Assembly: GCA_028868455.1 (NCBI GenBank)
Contig: JAGWUK010000010.1
Location: 1 to 17,770 of the forward strand
From: Burkholderiales bacterium
Lineage (GTDB): Bacteria > Pseudomonadota > Gammaproteobacteria > Burkholderiales > Burkholderiaceae_D
Direction of reading: 5' to 3'
DNA length: 17,770 bases
In this document: in pieces, positions 7,435 through 15,296 of the stretch
Position numbering within the stretch: position 1 is the first letter of the stretch
Layout of the letters: each line of letters starts with the position of its first letter
Program-made: the position numbers and the translations under genes
Notes under the pieces: generated by a model
What the model saw: only the letters and a program-made list of their open reading frames with translations
Told to the model about the DNA's origin: nothing
The model's database searches: none

Positions 7435-8952
7435 ATGAACGTCATATTCAGAGTTGATGCATCGCATAAAATTGGCACAGGCCACTTTATGCGCTGCATG
7501 ACTTTGGCCGCTCAATTAAAACAAAGTGCTAGCGGTTCGATTTTTTTTGCATCTAGAGAGTTACCAAGTTATTTGCAACTCGCTCTCTCAAGTGCCAAAA
7601 TTCATTATATTGAGCTAGACTCAAATATTGGCATGTCATCAACTGAAGATGAAACTGTTAATAATGAGTGGCTGCCTGTTTCACAGTCAAGAGATGCCCT
7701 AGATACTTCTTACGCGCTAAAAGATATTGATGTCGATTGGATCATTATTGATCATTATGGCTTGGACGAAAATTGGGAGAAATCTGTTCGGAAAATTACA
7801 AAACATATTTTTGTAATTGACGATCTGGCAAATAGGCCTCATGATTGTGATTATCTGTTGGACCAAAATTTCTATTTTGAATCTGATAAGCGCTACAAAG
7901 AATTGGTTCCAACGCATTGCACGCTTCTGCTTGGCCCAAAGTACGCGCTTATCAGACCGCAATTTGCCATTCAACGTAAGTCAATAACCCCAAAGAACGG
8001 TGATTTCAGTGGGATATTTGTTTTTTTTGGTGGGGTGGATTCTGAAGACTACACGAGCAAAACCATCACGGCCCTCAGTCAGTTGACATTGCAGGGTATA
8101 AAAGTAGACGTTGTTGTGGGCAGTGGCAATCCGCACAAGAATCGTGTTGCCGCGTTGTGTCGCGATTATTCTTACATCTATCACGAGCAAATAGATAACA
8201 TCGAAGAGCTAATGGGTTCGGCAAGCATTGGGATTGGTGCAGGTGGATCGGCCACGTGGGAAAGATGTTGCTTGGGCCTGCCGACGATTGTGATTTGTAT
8301 TGCGGACAACCAGCGTGAATTAATTGCTTATGGCGCAAGTAAAGGTATTTTCCTCTGCCCTGAAATTAATAGTTATGACAGCGACATCAAATTACATATC
8401 TCTGCACTGATCAAAAATCCCAATCTCTGTATCGCTTTGTCTGAAAATTCGATGAACTTGGTTGATGGCAAAGGTGTGTCGCGTGTGGCTAGGCTCATTG
8501 ATACAACAAAACTTGCGGTGAGACTTGCAACAACTGCGGATTCTCAAAGTATTTTTAATTGGCGGAATGATGAATCAATCAGATCGGTTTCAAAAAACAA
8601 ATCGTTAATTTCTTTTGACGACCATGAAAAATGGTTTTTGAAGGTAATTTCTTCGGATTCCAAGTCATTGTTGGTTTGCCATGATGCCAATGTTCCAGTC
8701 GGCATTGTGAGATTTGATATCGAGTCAGAGACAGCTGAGGTGTCTATTTACCGTGTTCCAGGCGCACTTACACAGGGCAAAGGTCAGCACATTTTAAAAT
8801 GCGCAGAGGAATGGCTTCGCGTGAACCAGCCGCATATTACGACGATCAATGCCCACGTCCTGCCTGGTAACGAGTCTTCCGTTGATTTATTCTCGAATTC
8901 TGGCTATAAGCTAGATTATTTTAGCTATCAAAAATCGATTGATAACATATGA
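7435..8952 (+). CDS. pseG: PseG-like UDP-sugar hydrolase fused to a GNAT N-acetyltransferase (PseH-like)
   Basis: Protein of 505 residues joining two consecutive Pse steps. Residues 1-355 are PseG: RVDASHKIGTGHFMRC carries His17, the residue of the same number proposed as catalytic in Campylobacter PseG; IIDHYGLDENWE, FGGVDSEDYT and GAGGSATWERCCLGLP (from residue 268) complete the GT-B-type hydrolase that releases UDP from UDP-2,4-diacetamido-2,4,6-trideoxy-L-altrose. Residues from about 360 are a GNAT domain (RLATTADSQSIFNWRNDE, then EVSIYRVPGALTQGKGQ for acetyl-CoA binding), fitting the N4-acetylation done by PseH. ATG 7435 is chosen because MNVIFRVDAS is the PseG N-terminus. Just before it lies ATG-CCA-TGA (7430-7438), a two-codon frame whose stop overlaps this start. 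The stop overlaps pseI (ATGA). Confidence 0.9.
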   Translation: MNVIFRVDASHKIGTGHFMRCMTLAAQLKQSASGSIFFASRELPSYLQLALSSAKIHYIELDSNIGMSSTEDETVNNEWLPVSQSRDALDTSYALKDIDVDWIIIDHYGLDENWEKSVRKITKHIFVIDDLANRPHDCDYLLDQNFYFESDKRYKELVPTHCTLLLGPKYALIRPQFAIQRKSITPKNGDFSGIFVFFGGVDSEDYTSKTITALSQLTLQGIKVDVVVGSGNPHKNRVAALCRDYSYIYHEQIDNIEELMGSASIGIGAGGSATWERCCLGLPTIVICIADNQRELIAYGASKGIFLCPEINSYDSDIKLHISALIKNPNLCIALSENSMNLVDGKGVSRVARLIDTTKLAVRLATTADSQSIFNWRNDESIRSVSKNKSLISFDDHEKWFLKVISSDSKSLLVCHDANVPVGIVRFDIESETAEVSIYRVPGALTQGKGQHILKCAEEWLRVNQPHITTINAHVLPGNESSVDLFSNSGYKLDYFSYQKSIDNI

Positions 8953-9992
8953 AAATTGCTCATAAAAATATCGGTGTTAATCATCCGCCATTCATCATCG
9001 CGGAAATGTCCGGCAACCATAATCAATCGTTGCCCAAGGCTCTCCAATTGGTCGATGCCGCTCATGCAGCCGGCGCCCATGCCTTGAAGTTGCAAACGTA
9101 TAAAGCGGATACGATGACGCTTAATATCAACGATCGTGAATTCCGGATCAGCGATAAAAATAGTTTATGGTTCGGTAGAACACTTTATGATTTGTATGAG
9201 GAGGCCAGTACGCCGTGGGAATGGCACGAAGAGATATTTTCCTATGCAAGGTCGTTGGGAATGATTCCTTTCAGTACGCCATTTGATTCGACATCGGTAG
9301 ATTTTCTTGAAAAGCTGGATGCTCCTTGCTATAAGATTGCGTCTTTTGAAAATACAGATGTTTCTCTGATCAAGCTCGTGGCCTCGACGGGCAAGCCAAT
9401 CATCATTTCGACAGGCATGGCGACTTTGGCAGAATTGAGTGAAATGGTTCAAGCTGCCCGTGATGGAGGCTGTAAAGATTTGATACTATTAAAATGCACC
9501 AGCACATATCCTTCACTACCCATTAATACAAATATAAAAACCATTCCCCACATGAGAGAAATGTTTGGATGTGAAGTTGGCCTATCAGATCATACGATGG
9601 GCGTAGGCGTATCGGTTGCAAGCGTAGGTTTGGGAGCAACAGTTATTGAAAAACATTTTACGCTGGCTAGGTCTGATGGTGGTGTTGACAGCGCATTCTC
9701 TCTTGAGCCGCATGAATTGAACCAATTGGTGGTCGAGACAGAACGTGCATGGCAGGCGTTAGGCGCCGTCAACTACGGTCCGACGGACGCTGAAAAAAAA
9801 TCCCTTGCTTTCCGAAGAACTTTATACATCGTTGAGGATTTGCAGGAAGGGGATATTCTCACCTCAGACAATGTCAGATCAATAAGGCCCGGATTAGGAT
9901 TACCTGTTAAGCATTTTGATGTGATACTTGGAAAAAAAGTTAATCGACAAGTCATTCGAGGCACTGCGTTGCATTGGGATTTGATCAGTTAA
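8949..9992 (+). CDS. pseI: Pseudaminic acid synthase, PseI-like
   Basis: NeuB-family enzyme (347 residues) that condenses phosphoenolpyruvate with a 2,4-diacetamido-2,4,6-trideoxyhexose to give a nine-carbon acid. The TIM-barrel part shows IAEMSGNHNQ (18-26), KLQTYKADTMT, FSTPFD, KIASFE and STGMA. His215 in GLSDHTMG and His236 in EKHFTL correspond to the metal-binding histidines of meningococcal NeuB. A C-terminal antifreeze-like SAF domain (about residues 285-347, RRTLYIVEDLQEGD and SIRPGLGLP) is complete. LYDLYEEASTPWEWH is characteristic of PseI rather than NeuB or LegI. Its ATG overlaps the pseG stop. It is followed by the first real gap (21 bases) in the chain of overlapping genes. Confidence 0.94.
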   Translation: MKIAHKNIGVNHPPFIIAEMSGNHNQSLPKALQLVDAAHAAGAHALKLQTYKADTMTLNINDREFRISDKNSLWFGRTLYDLYEEASTPWEWHEEIFSYARSLGMIPFSTPFDSTSVDFLEKLDAPCYKIASFENTDVSLIKLVASTGKPIIISTGMATLAELSEMVQAARDGGCKDLILLKCTSTYPSLPINTNIKTIPHMREMFGCEVGLSDHTMGVGVSVASVGLGATVIEKHFTLARSDGGVDSAFSLEPHELNQLVVETERAWQALGAVNYGPTDAEKKSLAFRRTLYIVEDLQEGDILTSDNVRSIRPGLGLPVKHFDVILGKKVNRQVIRGTALHWDLIS

Positions 9993-10013
9993 TCCTTTTT
10001 CTGCATTTTATAT

Positions 10014-10760
10014 ATGGCTAAAAAGATGAAAATTGTTGCAATCATTGAAGCACGAATGACCTCTTCGAGGCTTCCAGGTAAAGTTTTGCTTGAGGCTGCG
10101 GGTAAGCCGATGCTACAGCATTTGGTTGAGAGATTGAAGCTTGCGCCCTCCATTGACGAAATTGTCATCGCGACCACTGTCAATGATGCTGACAATGAAT
10201 TGATCAAATTTTGTTCTTCTGCCAATATTAAATACTTTAGAGGCAGCGAGAACGATGTGATGGACAGAGTAATAAAGACGGCACAACATTTCAATGCCGA
10301 TATCATTGTTGAAATTACAGGCGATTGCCCAATCATTGATCCCCTTATCGTTGAACAAGTAGTTAGGATCTTCAAAAACAACAGAGCCGATTATGTAAGC
10401 AATGCCCATGTAAGAACCTATCCTGATGGCATGGATGTTCAAGTTTTTTCGTTGGATTCGCTCGTCAAATCATCAAGTATGACCACCAACTCGCTCGACA
10501 GAGAGCATGTTACATTGCATATCAGAAATAATCCTGAAATATTTTCTCCCATTCATATCATGGCCCCACCGGAAATCCATTGGCCTGAGCTCGGGTTGAC
10601 ATTGGATGAATTAGGCGACTACCATCTAATAAAAAATATCATTGAATATTTTTCAAAAAGCAATGCAACGTTTACGTGTCAAAATATTGTCGAGTATCTA
10701 AAAAATAATTCCGAACTACTGAATTTGAATCAGTCGGTTGTCAGAAAGGGAGATAGTTAA
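10014..10760 (+). CDS. Second SpsF-like cytidylyltransferase
   Basis: Single-domain nucleotidyltransferase of 248 residues, paralogous to the N-terminal domain of the 5402-7429 fusion. It shares the binding loop (IIEARMTSSRLPGKVL), the segment RGSENDVMDRV, the metal-site motif ITGDCPIID and the segment TYPDGMDVQVF. It ends near residue 248 with no aminotransferase part. The presence of two such enzymes suggests activation of two different acids, or of one before and one after modification. ATG 10014 is followed by a second ATG at 10026 (MKIVAIIEARM) that aligns better with the paralogue, so the real start could be four codons later. No strong ribosome binding site is seen for either. The gap to pseI is 21 bases and the next gene starts after 4. 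Confidence 0.87.
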   Translation: MAKKMKIVAIIEARMTSSRLPGKVLLEAAGKPMLQHLVERLKLAPSIDEIVIATTVNDADNELIKFCSSANIKYFRGSENDVMDRVIKTAQHFNADIIVEITGDCPIIDPLIVEQVVRIFKNNRADYVSNAHVRTYPDGMDVQVFSLDSLVKSSSMTTNSLDREHVTLHIRNNPEIFSPIHIMAPPEIHWPELGLTLDELGDYHLIKNIIEYFSKSNATFTCQNIVEYLKNNSELLNLNQSVVRKGDS

Positions 10761-10764
10761 ATTA

Positions 10765-11643
10765 ATGATTGCAGCCATAGCTCATGACGCAGGCGGAGCC
10801 GAGGTGGTTAGCAGTTGGTTGAAGCATGCCTCCGAAAGATTTTCCTTGACTGCTGAAGGCCCAGCAAATCTAATATTCGACAGCAAATTTGAATCCCTTA
10901 ATCGGCTGGAACTGAAACTGGCAATTGAAAATTGTGACTGGGTCTTATGTGGCACGAGCTGGGATTCGACATTGGAATTGGAGGGCATCAAATTAGCTAG
11001 ACAATTAGGCAAAAAATCTGTTGCTTTTTTGGATCACTGGTCTAACTATTTGGATCGGTTTTCTGATCAAGGTTCACTTTGCCTACCAAATGAGATCTGG
11101 GTAGGAGACAATTATGCCTATGACATTTTGAATAAATGTCTTCCAGAAATTGAAAAGAAAATTGTCAAAAATTTTTATTTAGAGGATTTAAAATCCAAAG
11201 TTCAAAGTTTTTCTAAGCTTGGTGATACCAACACTATAAATTTGTTGTATGTGTGCGAACCAATTGCCGAGCATGCAAAAAAAGCATATGGCAATGAAAA
11301 TCACTGGGGCTATACCGAGACGGATGCCATCAGCTATTTTTTTGAGCATGTTGGTAAAATTTATAATCGTATTGATTCTATCGTGATCAGACCGCATCCG
11401 TCAGAGAGTCGTAGTAAATATGATTGGATAAAGTCGAATGCAGATTATTCAGTCAATATTGGGGGTGAGAAATCTTTGATTGAAGAGATTGCGGATTCTA
11501 CGGCAGTTTTTGGATGTGAGTCAATGGCCATGGTTGTTGGGCTGATTTCGAATAAAATTGTTTATAGTGTGATTCCCCCTTCAGGAAAAATTTGCGTCCT
11601 TCCTCAGAAGGAAATCATTCATTTTCGAGACATATTTAAATGA
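10765..11643 (+). CDS. Uncharacterised nonulosonate-cluster protein, possibly GT-B-like
   Basis: Protein of 292 residues that I cannot assign to a named family. It begins with MIAAIAHDAGGAEVVSSWL, a glycine-rich segment after a first strand, and continues with CGTSWDSTLELEGIKLARQ and VAFLDHWSNYLDRF. The C-terminal half has IRPHPSES and then a run with ESMAMVVGLISNKI. RPHP followed by a helix that selects a nucleotide-sugar site is seen in GT-B-fold glycosyltransferases and capsule enzymes, so a transferase or nucleotide-sugar hydrolase is possible. No signal peptide or membrane segment is visible. ATG 10765 has GGGAG 12 bases upstream; the in-frame TTG at 10738 lies inside the previous gene and is unlikely. 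The stop overlaps the next start (ATGA, 11640-11643). Confidence 0.72.
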   Translation: MIAAIAHDAGGAEVVSSWLKHASERFSLTAEGPANLIFDSKFESLNRLELKLAIENCDWVLCGTSWDSTLELEGIKLARQLGKKSVAFLDHWSNYLDRFSDQGSLCLPNEIWVGDNYAYDILNKCLPEIEKKIVKNFYLEDLKSKVQSFSKLGDTNTINLLYVCEPIAEHAKKAYGNENHWGYTETDAISYFFEHVGKIYNRIDSIVIRPHPSESRSKYDWIKSNADYSVNIGGEKSLIEEIADSTAVFGCESMAMVVGLISNKIVYSVIPPSGKICVLPQKEIIHFRDIFK

Positions 11644-12626
11644 TTAAATCTGTGTTGATTGGTCTTGGCAACATAGGTATGGGCTATGACAGTGGTGATG
11701 CTAGTGAAAGCACATTCTTGAGTCATGCCAAATCCTTGTTCCATCATCCTGAATTTGACCTGATTTGTGGCGTGGATATTGATAAGACTTCAAGATTGAA
11801 ATTCGAATCGCTGTTCAAGCGCCCAACCTATCAAACGTTAAACGATATTGAAATAAATATATATGATATTGATTTGTTTGTTATTGCCGTGCCCACCAAA
11901 TTTCACAAATCAATTATTGAACAAATTTTTGAACGTCATCACCCTAAAGTAATATTATGCGAAAAACCTTTGGCGTATACCGATGACGATGCTCAGGCTA
12001 TTATCGATTTATGCACCGATAATGAATGCGCAGTCTTCGTTAACTACATTCGTCGGTCTGATCCAAGTGCTGTAGAAATTAAAAACCTGATTGACGAAAC
12101 TTGTTCTACTGGCAATCGCTTAAAAGGGGTGTGTTGGTACACAAAGGGCTTCTTGCACAATGGATCTCATTTTTATAACTTGCTTGAGCACTGGCTTGGC
12201 ATGGCAATTGATTCAAAGATAATCAACCGTAATGCACAACGTGTTGTGTACGACGAAGAGCCCGATGTTTGTATAGCATTCGAGAGGGGCGATATTATTT
12301 TTTTATCGGGTCGAGAGGAATTTTATTCTCTATATTCTATAGAGATTTTATTTGATGATAAGAAACTTGTATACGATTCCGGTGGCGAGGAAATTTATTT
12401 TACTAGCGTCGTACCCATAAGCGATGGTGCAGCGGGACAGACCCCATCTCTCAGTAAGAAAAAGACCGTCATCAAAAGTGATTTGGCTAATTATCAAATG
12501 AATGTGTATAAGGAGTTGGCCAAATTCATGAGAAATGAGCCTTACGCTCTTTGTTCAGGTATGGAAGCCTTGCATACAGTGAAGTCCATGAATGTTGTTT
12601 TAAGTAATTTTGTTTCGGAGATTTAA
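11640..12626 (+). CDS. Gfo/Idh/MocA-family sugar oxidoreductase
   Basis: Predicted NAD(P)-dependent sugar dehydrogenase of 328 residues. The N-terminal Rossmann domain starts with SVLIGLGNIGMG (residues 4-15). The catalytic EKP motif is CEKPLAYTDDDA, with Lys109, and the second-domain segment HNGSHFYNLLEHW supplies the expected histidine (H177), although the usual Asp after GxH is replaced by Asn. Such enzymes oxidise a ring or side-chain hydroxyl to a ketone, often for a partner DegT aminotransferase, and exactly that enzyme is encoded next. WbpB with WbpE in Pseudomonas is a known pair of this type. The substrate here is unknown. GC content is low, with several short T runs. The start overlaps the previous stop; the next start is 1 base after this stop. 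Confidence 0.85.
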   Translation: MIKSVLIGLGNIGMGYDSGDASESTFLSHAKSLFHHPEFDLICGVDIDKTSRLKFESLFKRPTYQTLNDIEINIYDIDLFVIAVPTKFHKSIIEQIFERHHPKVILCEKPLAYTDDDAQAIIDLCTDNECAVFVNYIRRSDPSAVEIKNLIDETCSTGNRLKGVCWYTKGFLHNGSHFYNLLEHWLGMAIDSKIINRNAQRVVYDEEPDVCIAFERGDIIFLSGREEFYSLYSIEILFDDKKLVYDSGGEEIYFTSVVPISDGAAGQTPSLSKKKTVIKSDLANYQMNVYKELAKFMRNEPYALCSGMEALHTVKSMNVVLSNFVSEI

Positions 12627-12627
12627 T

Positions 12628-13890
12628 ATGGTTGATAAACTAGCAATTTTTGGGGGTTCGCCAGTTATTTCGGAGCCCTTTAAACCCTATCCATCGATAG
12701 GAAAGAAGGAAGAAGAAGCAGTTGTTAGAGTTGTTCGATCTGGTGAGCTGTCAGCATTCTTTGGCAGTGATGGCCCGCAATTTTTGGGCGGCAGGGAGAT
12801 CCTCGCATTCGAGGCCGAGTGGTGTGAAAGATTCCGAGTCAAGCACACAATCTCCGTCAACTCTGCAACTTCGGGACTTTTTGCCGCAGTTGGTGCTGTA
12901 GGCGCTGGGCCTGGAGACGAGATCATTGTTCCGCCAACCACCATGTCGGCAACCGCAATGGCGCCACTTGTCTATGGTGCAACACCTGTTTTCGCGGATA
13001 TTGAGGATGACACTTTTTGCTTAGACGTTGAAAGTGTCATTCAGAAAATTACTGATAAAACCAAGGCAATTATTGCTGTAAATTTATTTGGCCACCCTGC
13101 CAATCTTTCGCAATTGCGAAAGATTGCGGATGAGCGATCAATTTTCTTGATTGAAGACAATGCACAAGGGCCCTTAGCTTCAGAGAATGGCGTTTTTGCA
13201 GGCACCATTGGCCATATTGGTGTTTTTAGTCTGAATTATCACAAACATATACATACCGGAGAAGGTGGCATGTGTGTCACCAATGACCCCGAACTTGCTC
13301 TTCGTCTTCAGCTGATCAGGAACCATGGAGAGAATATTGTCGAATCAAGAAACTTGAAAAATCTTAAGAATATTATTGGATTCAACTACAGAATGACGGA
13401 ATTGAGTGCTGCCGTCGGTAGGGTACAGCTGGCAGACATTGATTCACATGTCAACAAGCGCATTAACATAGCGCAAAAATTAAGCAAAAAACTGTGCAAC
13501 TTGACCGGCATCACCACGCCCATGGTGAGGGATCAGTGCAATCACGTTTATTATGTCTGGGCACTCAAATACGATGAAAAAGCGGTAGGTCCTTCCCGCA
13601 AAAGATTTTCCGATGCATTGACTGCCGAAGGCTTTCCAAACACCACTGGATACATTAGGCCATTGTATATGCTTCCCATTTTTAGGGAAAAGATTGCCAT
13701 GGCCAAAGACGGACTGCCCTTTACAAATTCAGAGGGCTCATATCATGCAGGCTCATGCCCAGTAGCTGAACGACTGTGGGAGAAAGAATTCTTGTATTTT
13801 GAGCCTTGCGCATATGACCTGACCGAAAATAATGTTGACGCATTGTGTGATGCGTTTATTAAAGTCTATTCAAATCGTCACTTATTGTAA
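12628..13890 (+). CDS. DegT/DnrJ/EryC1-family PLP aminotransferase (second in the cluster)
   Basis: Sugar aminotransferase of 420 residues, longer and clearly different from the PseC-like enzyme. Visible features are the N-terminal LAIFGGSPV and PYPSIG, the phosphate-binding NSATSGLFAAVGA, the strand PPTTMSATA, the PLP-contacting D177 in IEDNAQG, and the Schiff-base lysine K206 in NYHKHIHTGEGGM. FNYRMTELSAAVG precedes the C-terminal domain. The IFGGSPV opening and the HKHIHTGEGG form resemble the AHBA-synthase/StsC-like branch of the family more than PseC. ATG 12628 has GGAG 7 bases upstream (12617-12620), one of the few good ribosome binding sites here, and it follows the oxidoreductase stop by one base. 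Together they would turn a hydroxyl into an amine. Confidence 0.88.
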   Translation: MVDKLAIFGGSPVISEPFKPYPSIGKKEEEAVVRVVRSGELSAFFGSDGPQFLGGREILAFEAEWCERFRVKHTISVNSATSGLFAAVGAVGAGPGDEIIVPPTTMSATAMAPLVYGATPVFADIEDDTFCLDVESVIQKITDKTKAIIAVNLFGHPANLSQLRKIADERSIFLIEDNAQGPLASENGVFAGTIGHIGVFSLNYHKHIHTGEGGMCVTNDPELALRLQLIRNHGENIVESRNLKNLKNIIGFNYRMTELSAAVGRVQLADIDSHVNKRINIAQKLSKKLCNLTGITTPMVRDQCNHVYYVWALKYDEKAVGPSRKRFSDALTAEGFPNTTGYIRPLYMLPIFREKIAMAKDGLPFTNSEGSYHAGSCPVAERLWEKEFLYFEPCAYDLTENNVDALCDAFIKVYSNRHLL

Positions 13891-13891
13891 T

Positions 13892-14431
13892 ATGAACTTT
13901 GAACCAATAGTTGTTGGCGATTTTATCATCAAGAAGTTTCGTACAGAGCTGATTGCACAGAAATACATTGACTGGCTCAACGACCCGGTTTTGATGAAAT
14001 ACTCTGAACAACGCCATAGTCTCCATGATGATCAATCATGTTTGGCTTACTACAACTCAATGCAGACTGAAAGCACTCTTTTTTTGTCAATCGAGTCTGT
14101 GAAGACCATGGCACACATAGGAAATATTTCTGTATCTTTTGATTTTAATAATTCAAATGCAGATTTATCCATTCTTTTGGGCGATGCAAATTTTCACAAA
14201 AAAGGTGTCGCAAAAATTTGTTGGAGTGCAGTCATAAATGCCATATTTAGAGTATATGGCATCAGGAGAATAACGGCGGGAACGATGAAAGCCAACAAGT
14301 CAATGGTCAACTTGATGCTTGCATCGGGTATGCATATTGATAGTGAACGCCCTAAACATTTTTTACTTAATGGCGACGAAGTGCCTTTGGTTACCTCTGC
14401 AATTTATAACCCTAAATTTACATTGGCGTAA
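13892..14431 (+). CDS. GNAT-family N-acyltransferase (Acetyltransf_3/RimJ-like)
   Basis: Predicted acetyl-CoA-dependent N-acyltransferase of 179 residues, family length. Near the N-terminus YIDWLNDPVLMKYSEQR is the substrate-facing helix of RimJ/RimL-like and PseH-like enzymes. ADLSILLGDANFHKKGVAK is strand 4 with the degenerate acetyl-CoA P-loop, and RITAGTMKANKSMVNLMLASGM is the characteristic strand-helix at the end. It starts one base after the second aminotransferase stop; the frame is open 60 bases upstream but that is a shadow. Its position suggests that it acylates the amine introduced by the preceding aminotransferase. The acyl group cannot be read from sequence. Confidence 0.84.
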   Translation: MNFEPIVVGDFIIKKFRTELIAQKYIDWLNDPVLMKYSEQRHSLHDDQSCLAYYNSMQTESTLFLSIESVKTMAHIGNISVSFDFNNSNADLSILLGDANFHKKGVAKICWSAVINAIFRVYGIRRITAGTMKANKSMVNLMLASGMHIDSERPKHFLLNGDEVPLVTSAIYNPKFTLA

Positions 14432-14434
14432 ATC

Positions 14435-15292
14435 ATGTCTAACTTAAGTTTAAATTCAACCTTATCTTTCATTCGTTGGCGCCTCAAGATTGCGCGAAAT
14501 CTGACCCGAATTATTAATAAAATTATTTATTTACCAAAATATTTTTATGTAAAAAATATTTCGTCCACTATTTCTAATTCTAATAAAATTTTCTCCACGC
14601 TGGAAGAAAATGGATATGCAAAAGTTTCTCATGATCTTGAAGTTAAAGCAATAGATTTGCTAAAACTTAAAGGTTTGGCTGTCAATAAGTCGTTCATCGA
14701 CATCGGTCCCAGCCATTCAATTGAGCTGGTCGATGCCTTTGCAAAATTGATGAGTATTGAGGGCGTTCAGGATACGATCATCAATTATTTCTCTGGACGC
14801 CCAAAATTATGGAACGTAGCGCTTAATTACAGCGATCCTTCCGATCAAGTCAACGATAGCCAACTTTGGCACTTTGACTATGGTGATGTTCGCCAGCTTC
14901 ATTTCATGATTTATTTTACGGATGTCAATATTGACTGCGGGCCTTTTACTTTTATTGATGCGAAAGAGTCGGCAAAGGTCATCAGAGACGCGTTCATACT
15001 AGAGCGATTTACTGATGCGGATCTATTGCAAAAATTTGATATCAATGTTCAAAGGTCTGCAATTCGTTTGACAGGTAACATTGGTGATGTCTATATGGCA
15101 GATCCAGGTCGTATTCTTCATCAAGGGGCACGCTGCAAGAAGCCACGACTGGTTATGTTTGTCACCTTCACGACGCCGACACCAATGAGTAGTGGGGGGA
15201 GTGCTGTCATCGATTCTGCCACAAGAATCAAATTGTGGGAAGGCTATAAGGCGAGCTGTACACCAAAGCTCGATAAGTATACCTTTATTTGA
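14435..15292 (+). CDS. Phytanoyl-CoA dioxygenase-like Fe(II)/2-oxoglutarate oxygenase
   Basis: Predicted non-haem iron oxygenase of 285 residues. The iron-binding triad is visible: H146 and D148 in LWHFDYGD, and the distal H229 in GRILHQGARC, followed by R238 in KKPRLVMF, which would bind 2-oxoglutarate. HFMIYFTDVNIDCGPFTFI between them is the usual jelly-roll core of PhyH-like proteins. About 50 N-terminal residues before the conserved part are Ile/Asn/Lys-rich with no clear signal peptide. Such enzymes hydroxylate small molecules, so here a sugar carbon or an N-acyl chain is a reasonable guess, but the substrate is unknown. It starts 3 bases after the GNAT stop and ends 4 bases before the acyltransferase gene. 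Confidence 0.8.
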   Translation: MSNLSLNSTLSFIRWRLKIARNLTRIINKIIYLPKYFYVKNISSTISNSNKIFSTLEENGYAKVSHDLEVKAIDLLKLKGLAVNKSFIDIGPSHSIELVDAFAKLMSIEGVQDTIINYFSGRPKLWNVALNYSDPSDQVNDSQLWHFDYGDVRQLHFMIYFTDVNIDCGPFTFIDAKESAKVIRDAFILERFTDADLLQKFDINVQRSAIRLTGNIGDVYMADPGRILHQGARCKKPRLVMFVTFTTPTPMSSGGSAVIDSATRIKLWEGYKASCTPKLDKYTFI

Positions 15293-15296
15293 TAAA

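Noticed and set aside
9990..10025. Possible promoter in the gap before the second cytidylyltransferase
   Set aside because: TATATAT-like bases occur but no matching -35 is found at proper spacing; a 21-base gap fits continued operon transcription.
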